A stretch of 47,670 bases of DNA from Bacteroidales bacterium (GTDB lineage Bacteria; Bacteroidota; Bacteroidia; Bacteroidales; F082), in the NCBI GenBank assembly GCA_024681295.1, contig JAILBC010000039.1, forward strand, positions 1-47,670, read 5' to 3'. Position numbers and translations under genes: made by a program. Below are positions 1 through 6,919 of this stretch, in pieces. Each line of letters begins with the position of its first letter. Position 1 is the stretch's first letter. The notes beneath the pieces are model-generated. The model made no database searches. It saw only the letters and a list, made by a program, of their open reading frames with translations, and was not told the origin of the DNA.

Positions 1-818
1 TGATGTTCTTTGCAAGCTGCACTCAGGAACAGATTGACGACATCATGGCCCAGAAACCCGTGGTTGAATTCGTATCAGGCGAAGGCCTCATCTCTGGCAA
101 CACTGGCGTTTATGTCGGCGACACACTGAACTTCCAAGTGAGAATCGCCCCCAACTCAGGCAGCGAGGCTGAACTATCCCACTTCAATTTTGCCATCACC
201 GACGCTACCGGCGCCACCGTGCTCGATGAGAATCCGACTATTCTCAAACCTGCTGAAGAAAACTATTTTGAATTCACCTACGTTCCCGACCACGCTTCCA
301 CCTATGCCGTGACGGCCACCGTCACCGATGCCAACAACAAAGCCAACGTCGTTAACATTGTGGTTGACTATGTGGAACCCGTTGTCGAAGGCATTGGCAC
401 CTTCACTGGCCTAATCAACATCAACGGCCATATCACCACCAACGAAGTCGTTGGTTACACTTACGATGGCGACTACAACATCGATAGCCTCGCCACCACT
501 CTCACCTTAGGCCATGTCGCCGACGACAACCGTGTGAGCGCCACCCTTGATATCGATGGTACTCCCGTGACCCTCTATGGCACCATGGGCGAAGACAATA
601 CGATTGATTTCGATGAATTCAACTTCAGCAAAACCATCACACTTGGTGTCGAAGTCACCCTCGACCTCACCATGAACATGACTGGTGTGCTTGAAAACGA
701 CGTATTGACCCTAAGCGGAAACGCTTCTGGCGAGGGCAAGACCATGATTGCCATTATAGAGTTTAAAGCCAACTTTGATGGCAATATCGATGGCAGCTTG
801 GAAAAAGTTGCTGAATAA
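1..818 (+). CDS. Truncated lipoprotein with Ig-like N-terminal region (5' end missing)
   Basis: The readable frame opens only a few codons before a lipobox-like FFASC, so the signal peptide must begin upstream of the window; the ATG at position 3 is probably an internal Met. After the Cys there is a beta-rich domain (about residues 18-125) with the look of a PKD/Ig-like module, followed by a second Thr/Asp-rich beta domain (about 130-271) that could be a lipocalin-like barrel. It is probably an outer-membrane or periplasmic lipoprotein. I do not recognise the family. The gene ends at a strong hairpin terminator shared with the convergent tRNA. Confidence 0.6.
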   Translation, partial: MFFASCTQEQIDDIMAQKPVVEFVSGEGLISGNTGVYVGDTLNFQVRIAPNSGSEAELSHFNFAITDATGATVLDENPTILKPAEENYFEFTYVPDHASTYAVTATVTDANNKANVVNIVVDYVEPVVEGIGTFTGLININGHITTNEVVGYTYDGDYNIDSLATTLTLGHVADDNRVSATLDIDGTPVTLYGTMGEDNTIDFDEFNFSKTITLGVEVTLDLTMNMTGVLENDVLTLSGNASGEGKTMIAIIEFKANFDGNIDGSLEKVAE

Positions 819-840
819 TGTCAATCCCTGCAGGGAATAA

Positions 841-872
841 AAAAACGGGCCTCGAAAGAGACCCGTTTTTTT
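841..872. terminator. Bidirectional intrinsic terminator
   Basis: An A-run, a stem AAAACGGG-C-CTC / GAG-A-CCCGTTTT with a GAAA loop and a T-run form a rho-independent terminator that reads equally well on both strands. It lies between the convergent lipoprotein gene and the tRNA gene, three bases from the mature tRNA 3' end. Confidence 0.85.
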
Positions 873-875
873 GAG

Positions 876-947
<72 letters not shown>

Positions 948-1018
948 TCGTGATTCAGGCTGCAAAAATACACCTAATTTTGATACACCGCAAGTGTTTT
1001 TAACGATTTTTTTAAAAA

Positions 1019-1900
1019 ATGAGCCATAAATCAGGTTACGTCAACATCATCGGACGGCCCAACGTGGGCAAGTCAACCCTCATGAACCAACTCGTAGGCG
1101 AGAAGATCTCCATCATCACCTCCAAAGCCCAAACCACACGACACCGCATCCTAGGCATCGTCAACGGCGACGACTTCCAGATCGTTTTTTCTGACACCCC
1201 AGGCATCATCAAAGACCCAGCCTACAAGATGCACGAGGTGATGAACCAGTTCGTCAACGTGGCCCTCATCGACGCCGACCTGATCCTCTTCGTGGTCGAC
1301 ATCACCGACAAGAAGGTGGAGGAAAAGACCGTGGAGCGGCTCAAGACCACCGACATCCCAGTGTTTGTACTCATCAACAAGATCGACCTCTCCGACCAGC
1401 AAGGCGTAGAACAAGCAGTGGAATACTGGAGCAAGGAACTCCCCAACGCCACCATCTTCCCCATCTCGGCACAACACAACGCCAACATCGAACACTTGTT
1501 CGAGCAGATCCTCACCAAGTTGCCCGAATGCCCACCCTACTTCCCCAAGGACGAACTTACCGACCGCTCCATGCGCTTCTTCATCACCGAGATCATCCGC
1601 GAGAAGATCCTTCTGAATTATCAACAGGAGATTCCCTACTCCGTCCAGGTGGAAGTGGAGTCGTACGAGGAGACCGAGAAACACGTGCACATCCGCTCGG
1701 TCATCTACGTGTCACGCGATTCCCAGAAAGCCATTATCATCGGCAAAGGCGGCAGCGCCATCAAGAAACTCGGCATGCAGGCCAGGGCCGACATCGAAGA
1801 GTTCACCGGAAAGAAGATATTCTTGGAACTCTTTGTCAAGGTCGATAAAGACTGGCGAGACAATGAAGCCGAACTAAAACGGTTCGGATACGAAGCATAA
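1019..1900 (+). CDS. era: GTPase Era, 16S rRNA-binding ribosome maturation factor
   Basis: Era binds GTP and the 3' end of 16S rRNA during assembly of the 30S subunit. The 293-residue protein has the usual length. G1 GRPNVGKS is at residues 12-19, G3 DTPG at 59-62 and G4 NKID near 120. The C-terminal KH domain carries IIGKGGSAIKKLG near residue 240, which contacts RNA. The ATG at 1019 directly precedes the conserved N-terminus and has no Shine-Dalgarno site, as is normal in this phylum. The gene lies upstream of a small lipoprotein and of der, a second ribosome-assembly GTPase, and may be co-transcribed with them. Confidence 0.97.
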   Translation: MSHKSGYVNIIGRPNVGKSTLMNQLVGEKISIITSKAQTTRHRILGIVNGDDFQIVFSDTPGIIKDPAYKMHEVMNQFVNVALIDADLILFVVDITDKKVEEKTVERLKTTDIPVFVLINKIDLSDQQGVEQAVEYWSKELPNATIFPISAQHNANIEHLFEQILTKLPECPPYFPKDELTDRSMRFFITEIIREKILLNYQQEIPYSVQVEVESYEETEKHVHIRSVIYVSRDSQKAIIIGKGGSAIKKLGMQARADIEEFTGKKIFLELFVKVDKDWRDNEAELKRFGYEA

Positions 1901-1935
1901 TTCAAATCATTCTAAGCACGATAAAACCATACAAA

Positions 1936-2547
1936 ATGAAAAAACTTTTATTCATCACCCTGCTGTTCACAGTAGCCTGTGTCAGCTCATCCTACCAAGA
2001 CAATGACAAAGACAAACAGTTGGCCAAGAACCTGAAAGGCACCTGGGAAGGTTCGATCTATCTCAACGACGAGGAGATTCCCGTAGATTACCAGTTTTTT
2101 GAGACCGATGGCACCAAAGGGAACTTTATCGAAATCGCTTATCTTCACGAGTACGATGGAGACTTTGACATCCGGTATTTCGATTTTGTAAGCGGAGAAT
2201 TTTCCGTGGAAAACGGGCAACTTTTGTTGACCTTTTTACCGGAAACGAGCACTGCCGAACCTTTCGATGAGGCTGTTTTGATGGATTATGCCGCTGCACT
2301 GATGGACTATTACCAAGAGGAAGGCAAGGAGATCCTTTGGGATAGCGTTAATGAGTTGGCCGATTCAGTCCTTGAAATGCTTGAAGAAGAGTGGGGCTCT
2401 GTTTGCGAAGAACGCAACAACACCAGTGGCCTCTTTAGCAACTTGACCGTCACCGAGGGCAAAATGAGCTTTGTGGATGGCGAGAGGACCTTGGAATTCA
2501 AGAAGGGCGAACAAGATTGGTTCACGGCCTATCCTTTTGCAGAGTAA
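1936..2547 (+). CDS. Small lipoprotein of unknown function
   Basis: This is a 203-residue protein with an N-terminal MKKLLFITLLFTVAC, a signal peptide ending at a lipobox-type Cys at residue 15. The mature part is acidic and mixes beta-type segments (about 35-100) with an acidic helical region (about 110-160). A short conserved-looking phrase, LKGTWEGSIYLNDEEIPVDY, recalls the opening strand of lipocalin-like lipoproteins, but this is only an impression. It lies 35 bases after era and 42 bases before der. No function can be assigned. Confidence 0.75.
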   Translation: MKKLLFITLLFTVACVSSSYQDNDKDKQLAKNLKGTWEGSIYLNDEEIPVDYQFFETDGTKGNFIEIAYLHEYDGDFDIRYFDFVSGEFSVENGQLLLTFLPETSTAEPFDEAVLMDYAAALMDYYQEEGKEILWDSVNELADSVLEMLEEEWGSVCEERNNTSGLFSNLTVTEGKMSFVDGERTLEFKKGEQDWFTAYPFAE

Positions 2548-2570
2548 TTCCCAGAGATTTCTTATCTTTG
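2536..2570 (+). promoter_or_regulatory. Bacteroidota-type promoter before der
   Basis: TATCTTTG at 2563-2570 matches the -7 consensus TAnnTTTG, and TTTG at 2536-2539 could be the -33 element, although the 23-nt spacer is a little long. Transcription would start about 10-15 nt before the der ATG at 2590. The -33 element lies in the end of the preceding lipoprotein gene. Confidence 0.6.
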
Positions 2571-2589
2571 CCGCCAAATTCAGAACACC

Positions 2590-3897
2590 ATGTCAAACAT
2601 TGTAGCCATCGTAGGCCGCCCCAACGTGGGCAAATCGACTTTATTCAACCGCATGCTGAAGCAGCGCCAGGCCATTGTGCAAGAGACGAGCGGCGTGACA
2701 CGCGACCGGCATTACGGCAAGAGTGACTGGAACGGGAAGGAGTTCACCGTGATCGACACGGGAGGCTATGTGGTCGGGTCGGACGACATCTTCGAGGAAG
2801 AGATCCGGAAACAAGTAGACCTCGCCATCGACGAGGCGGATGTCATCATCTTCGTGGTCGACGGCCGCGACGGACTGCACGTGCTTGACGAGGACGTGGC
2901 CCTCATCCTGCGCCAACAGAGAAAGCCCGTGCTGCTTGCCGTGAATAAGATCGACGAGCCCAACAAAGAGGTGCTGACCAGCGAGTTCTATGCTTTAGGA
3001 CTGGGTGAGCCCTACCCCATCTCTTCGATGACGGGCTCCGGCACTGGCGACCTGCTCGACAAGGTGTGCGAATTGTTGCCTAGCGACACCACTGACTTTG
3101 ACACTTCCTTGCCGCGCTTCACCGTGGTGGGACGTCCCAACGTAGGCAAGTCGTCGCTGATCAACGCCTTCCTCGGCGTCGACCGTCACATCGTGACCGA
3201 CATCGCCGGCACCACCCGCGACAGCAACGACACCCGCTACAACGCCTTTGGCATGGACTTCATGCTCGTCGATACCGCCGGCCTCCGCAAGAAGAGCAAG
3301 GTGGAGGAAGACATTGAGTTCTACTCCGTGATGCGCTCCATCCGCGCCATCGAGAACTGCGACGTGGCCATCCTCATGATCGACGCCCAGAACGGCTTCG
3401 AGGCACAGGACATGAACATCCTTCGCCTCATCGAGAAAAACCGCAAGGGTCTGGTAGTAGTGGTCAACAAATGGGACCTCATCGAGAAGGACTCCAACAC
3501 CCATCTCGCCTTTGAGCAGCAAATTCGTGCCAAGACCGCGCCCTTCACTGACTTCCCCATCATCTTCACCTCGGCCATCAACAAGCAACGCATCTACAAG
3601 GTGCTGGAGACCGCCCATCAGGTGTACGAGAACCGTGAACGCCGCATCCCAGTGCGCGAACTCAACGACGTGATGCTCGAAGTGATCGGCTCGGTACCGC
3701 CCCCGACTGCCTCACGCGGACGCTATATCAAGATCAAATACATCACCCAACTGAAGAGCGTCTTCCCACAATTCATCTTCTTCTGCAACCTCCCCCAAGA
3801 TGTGAAGGAGTCGTATGAACGCTTCCTGGAAAACAAAATAAGGGAACACTGGAGTTTTACTGGGGTGCCGATTCAGATGATCTTTAAAGAGAAGTAA
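2590..3897 (+). CDS. der: GTPase Der (EngA), 50S assembly factor
   Basis: Der has two tandem GTPase domains and a C-terminal KH-like domain and acts late in 50S subunit assembly. Both P-loops are visible: GRPNVGKST at residues 8-16 and GRPNVGKSS near 181-189. DTGG and DTAG are the two G3 motifs, and NKID and NKWD the two G4 motifs. The KH-like domain covers about 350-435. The length of 435 residues is typical. The stop codon TAA at 3895-3897 lies inside the first units of an AGAAGNN heptamer array that runs up to the next ATG. Confidence 0.98.
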   Translation: MSNIVAIVGRPNVGKSTLFNRMLKQRQAIVQETSGVTRDRHYGKSDWNGKEFTVIDTGGYVVGSDDIFEEEIRKQVDLAIDEADVIIFVVDGRDGLHVLDEDVALILRQQRKPVLLAVNKIDEPNKEVLTSEFYALGLGEPYPISSMTGSGTGDLLDKVCELLPSDTTDFDTSLPRFTVVGRPNVGKSSLINAFLGVDRHIVTDIAGTTRDSNDTRYNAFGMDFMLVDTAGLRKKSKVEEDIEFYSVMRSIRAIENCDVAILMIDAQNGFEAQDMNILRLIEKNRKGLVVVVNKWDLIEKDSNTHLAFEQQIRAKTAPFTDFPIIFTSAINKQRIYKVLETAHQVYENRERRIPVRELNDVMLEVIGSVPPPTASRGRYIKIKYITQLKSVFPQFIFFCNLPQDVKESYERFLENKIREHWSFTGVPIQMIFKEK

Positions 3898-3920
3898 GAA
3901 GTCAGAAGACAGAAGTTAGA
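3890..3920 (+). repeat. AGAAGNN heptamer array at der / MORN junction
   Basis: Four tandem heptamers (AGAAGTA, AGAAGTC, AGAAGAC, AGAAGTT) are followed by AGA and then the ATG at 3921. The first two units contain the TAA stop of der, so the whole intergenic space is made of repeat. Arrays of the same family and phase occur at several other junctions in this window. Confidence 0.85.
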
Positions 3921-4349
3921 ATGATGAAAAGAAGTTTATTTTATTTGCTACTGATTCTGCTGCTGTCGGCATGCGGCAACAACAAACTGACGGAGAAAGT
4001 TGTCAGCACCTTTGATAACGGCCAGCCCGCCAAGGTATATTATTACAATCAGGACAACCAACTGGTTGCCGGAAAAGAATATTACGAAAACGGTTTCATC
4101 AAGATGGAAGGTTCCTTTGCCAACGACGTACGTGAAGGCGACTGGATTGCCTATTTTCCTGACGGGAAGGTTCGGAGCACAGGCACCTACAAAGATGGAT
4201 TACGTATTGGGAAGGCCCAGGTCTATTACGAGAACGGTAATCTTTGGATGGACGGCTATTATACCGACGACCACAAATGCGGAGAATGGGTCTTTTACGA
4301 TGAGCAAGGTTACGAGACAGCCCGTGTGAACTACGGCTCCTGCGACTAA
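3921..4349 (+). CDS. MORN-repeat lipoprotein (YwqK-like)
   Basis: This is a 142-residue lipoprotein; the signal peptide ends in LLLSAC with Cys at about residue 17. The mature part consists of MORN_2-type repeats with the pattern YYENG-x-x-x-x-G-x-x-x-x-x-x-G-x-W-x-x-Y, for example around residues 55-75, 78-98 and 100-122. Such proteins are common in Bacteroidota and are often annotated as YwqK-family; the true function is not established. Two adjacent ATGs (3921 and 3924) could start it. Its stop codon overlaps the stop of the convergent S4 gene by four bases. Confidence 0.85.
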   Translation: MMKRSLFYLLLILLLSACGNNKLTEKVVSTFDNGQPAKVYYYNQDNQLVAGKEYYENGFIKMEGSFANDVREGDWIAYFPDGKVRSTGTYKDGLRIGKAQVYYENGNLWMDGYYTDDHKCGEWVFYDEQGYETARVNYGSCD

Positions 4350-4729
4350 AGGTCGTCTTTCATCTTTTCAATCAGGCGGCGTTCCTTTTTGGTGGGACGT
4401 CCGGCACCACGGTCACGCCATTCACTTTTATAGGCGTGCATGAACTCTATGCGTTCGTATTCCTCCTGCGGTGTGAGGTCGGTGTAGACCTCGGGCACCA
4501 TCTTGGGAGGCACACGGTTCTTGACCAGCGATTTCACCTGAACCACCTTGTGCAGTTGCTCAATCTGCACCTGGATGACGTCGCCTTCTTTCACTTCGCG
4601 TGATGGCTTCACGGGGGTATCGTCAATCTTCACCTTGCCGCCTTTGATGGCGTCGGTGGCGATGGCTCGGGTCTTGAAAAGCCTAGCAGCCCATAGCCAT
4701 TTGTCTATTCTAACAGTTTGGTTTTCCAT
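4346..4729 (-). CDS. S4-domain RNA-binding protein, Hsp15-like
   Basis: This 127-residue protein has an N-terminal S4 domain: VRIDKWLWAARLFKTR is the classic opening of the Hsp15/HslR family, followed by the AIKGGKVKIDD turn. The C-terminal half is basic (RPTKKERRLIEKMK), consistent with binding ribosomal RNA. HslR in E. coli rescues 50S subunits carrying nascent chains; the same role here is inferred. I chose the ATG at 4729 because the longer in-frame extension runs into a palindromic repeat and has no family similarity. Confidence 0.88.
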   Translation of the reverse strand: MENQTVRIDKWLWAARLFKTRAIATDAIKGGKVKIDDTPVKPSREVKEGDVIQVQIEQLHKVVQVKSLVKNRVPPKMVPEVYTDLTPQEEYERIEFMHAYKSEWRDRGAGRPTKKERRLIEKMKDDL

Positions 4730-4750
4730 TCTATAAAAATTCCGTATCGG

Positions 4751-4826
4751 GCATCCGCCTTTGGCGGATGCTAGCTTTGTAGGAACGACCACCTCCTACA
4801 GAGCTAGCATCCCCATGGGGATGCTA
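4751..4826. repeat. Composite REP-like palindromic element
   Basis: There are three nested palindromes. The first is GCATCCGCC-TTT-GGCGGATGC (4751-4771). The second is a 19-bp stem pairing 4766-4784 with 4794-4812, all Watson-Crick except one T/G wobble. The third is a perfect 20-bp palindrome (4806-4825) centred on CCATGG. GTAGGA occurs in the middle stem. The element occupies the whole intergenic space and its right edge supplies the TAG stop of pyrC (4824-4826). It resembles REP/RAYT-type elements, but no transposase is in the window. Confidence 0.85.
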
Positions 4827-6164
4827 CAAACAAAACAATAATCTTTCTCCTTTGTTTTCCTCGTTAAACGTTCCGTTTTCAAAAACCAAATTACCATTGA
4901 CGAAAGTGTGCGTCACCTGCGCTTTCACCGAAAGACCTTCGTATGGTGTCCAGCCGCACTTTGAAAGTTCGGTGGCGTTGGAGATGACCGACTGATGGTT
5001 CATGTCCACCAAGGCCAGGTCGGCGTAATAACCTTCACGCAGGAAACCGCGACGGTCGATGCGATACAGGACGGCTGGATTGTGGCACATCCACTGCACC
5101 AGCTGAGGCAGTTCAAAGCCGCATGCTACCATCACCTGCAAGGAATGCTGGATGGACGGGAAGCCCGACTTCGAGGTGAAGTAGTCGTCAGTCATCTTTT
5201 CTTCAAGAAGATGCGGGGCGTGATCGGTACCAATGGTGTCGATGCGGCCTTCGCGGATCGCTTGCAGCAGGGCTTCTCTGTCGCGATGCGACTTGATGGC
5301 GGGGTTGCACTTGATAGCATAGCTTTTCTCCTCGTAGCTCCGGTCGTCGAACCAGAGATAATGCGGGCAGGTCTCCGCGGTGATCCTTTTCTGTTCCAGG
5401 GGAAGATCATTTCGAAAAAGCGACAGTTCCCTTTGGGTAGAGATGTGCATCACGTGAAGCCTGGCACCGAACTTCTCCGCCATGTCGACTGCTTTGGACG
5501 AAGACTTGTAGCAGGCTTCGACGGTGCGGATGAACGGATGGATGCTGGCATCGACAACGACTTGATCCTTCGAAGCCAAGTCCTTGCAGCACACTGTGTT
5601 CTCGTGAATGGTCTGTTCGTCTTCGCAATGGGCGGCGATGAGGCAGGGCGACTCGCGGAATAGGCGTACCAGCACTTCGTTTTTGTCGACCAGCATATTA
5701 CCCGTGCTGGAGCCCATGAAGAGCTTAATGCCACATACGCGCTTAGGGTCGGTCTTTTTCACCTCCTCGAGGTTGTCATTGGTAGCACCTAAATAGAACG
5801 AGTAGTTGGCCAATGATTTCTCAGCAGCCAAGGCAAACTTCTGTTCCAGCAGCTCTTGGGTAGTGGTCTGGGGCACGGTGTTGGGCATGTCCATGAAGGA
5901 GGTCACGCCACTCGCCACGGCAGCACGACTCTCGGTGAAGATATCGGCCTTTTGTGTCAGTCCCGGCTCGCGGAAATGCACATGCTCATCGATAAGGCCC
6001 GGGATCAGGAATTTGCCCGTGGCGTCGATTACCGTAGCGGAGCCGTAGTCAAAAGGTTCTTTGTCTGGCACAATCTTGGCAATCATGCCGTCTGAAACAA
6101 AGACACTTGCCACAAAGGTCTTACCCTCGTTGACAAGTGTCGCGTTTTGAATAAAATAATTCAT
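4824..6164 (-). CDS. pyrC: Dihydroorotase
   Basis: This enzyme catalyses ring closure of carbamoyl aspartate to dihydroorotate in pyrimidine synthesis. The 446 residues fit the long (class I) dihydroorotase type found in Bacteroidota. HVHFREPG at residues 61-68 gives two metal-binding His residues; KLFMGSS (about residue 146) contains the Lys that is carboxylated in the family; AHCEDE and the late GTDHAPH supply further metal and catalytic residues. It starts 3 bases after the glycosyltransferase stop. The C-terminus (LLFCL, stop) is completed by the palindromic element, so the last residues may differ from relatives. Confidence 0.95.
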   Translation of the reverse strand: MNYFIQNATLVNEGKTFVASVFVSDGMIAKIVPDKEPFDYGSATVIDATGKFLIPGLIDEHVHFREPGLTQKADIFTESRAAVASGVTSFMDMPNTVPQTTTQELLEQKFALAAEKSLANYSFYLGATNDNLEEVKKTDPKRVCGIKLFMGSSTGNMLVDKNEVLVRLFRESPCLIAAHCEDEQTIHENTVCCKDLASKDQVVVDASIHPFIRTVEACYKSSSKAVDMAEKFGARLHVMHISTQRELSLFRNDLPLEQKRITAETCPHYLWFDDRSYEEKSYAIKCNPAIKSHRDREALLQAIREGRIDTIGTDHAPHLLEEKMTDDYFTSKSGFPSIQHSLQVMVACGFELPQLVQWMCHNPAVLYRIDRRGFLREGYYADLALVDMNHQSVISNATELSKCGWTPYEGLSVKAQVTHTFVNGNLVFENGTFNEENKGERLLFCL

Positions 6165-6167
6165 TGT

Positions 6168-6914
6168 TTAAACCTTACGTGGTTTGATTTTACCAGTAAT
6201 GCCTCTCCAGCGGAGGTTGATGACACCAAATACCGCTTCGCGGAAGATGCCTTTGCTCATCTTCGACTGTCCTTCACGGCGGTCAGTGAAGATAATGGAG
6301 ACTTCCTCAATCTTGAAGCCCAGCTTCCAGGCGGTGTATTTCATCTCAATCTGGAAGGCATAGCCCACAAATTTGATTCTATCTAAATCAATGGTTTCCA
6401 ATACTTTACGTGTATAACACACAAATCCCGCCGTGGTGTCACGAACCTTGATCCGGGTGATGAAGCGTACATAGGCCGAGGCGTAGTACGACATCAGCAC
6501 GCGGCCCATGGGCCAGTTGACCACGTTGACGCCCGTTTTGTAACGAGAGCCCACCGAGAGGTCAGCCCCGTTGGCACAAGCATCGTGAAGACGGATCAGG
6601 TCATCGGGGTTATGCGAGAAGTCGGCGTCCATCTCAAAGACATACTGGTAATCGCGTTCCAAGGCCCATTTGAAGCCCGTGATGTAGGCGGTTCCCAGTC
6701 CCATCTTGCCGGGACGCTCCAAGATAAACAACCTGTCAGAGAACTCCGCCATCATGCCTTTCACGATATCCGCAGTGCCATCGGGACTATTGTCGTCGAT
6801 AATGAGGATGTCGAAAGCCATCGGCAGGTTGAAGACATAACGGATGATCTTCTCGATGTTCTCTTTTTCCTTGTAGGTGGGAATGATAACGAGGTTCTCT
6901 GACATGGTATTCAA
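6168..6914 (-). CDS. Polyprenol-phosphate mannose synthase-like glycosyltransferase (GT2)
   Basis: This is a 248-residue family-2 glycosyltransferase of the dolichol-phosphate mannosyltransferase (DPM1) type. It has LVIIPTYKEKENIE at the N-terminus, the nucleotide-binding IIDDNSPDGT near residue 40, the DADFSHNP metal motif near 97 and GSRY near 120. It probably transfers a hexose from a nucleotide sugar to a polyprenyl phosphate at the inner face of the membrane; the sugar is not predictable. There is no C-terminal membrane region. A second ATG three codons downstream (6905, MSENL) may be the real start. It is sandwiched between the large lipoprotein (5-base gap) and pyrC (3-base gap). Confidence 0.9.
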   Translation of the reverse strand: MNTMSENLVIIPTYKEKENIEKIIRYVFNLPMAFDILIIDDNSPDGTADIVKGMMAEFSDRLFILERPGKMGLGTAYITGFKWALERDYQYVFEMDADFSHNPDDLIRLHDACANGADLSVGSRYKTGVNVVNWPMGRVLMSYYASAYVRFITRIKVRDTTAGFVCYTRKVLETIDLDRIKFVGYAFQIEMKYTAWKLGFKIEEVSIIFTDRREGQSKMSKGIFREAVFGVINLRWRGITGKIKPRKV

Positions 6915-6919
6915 AATGT

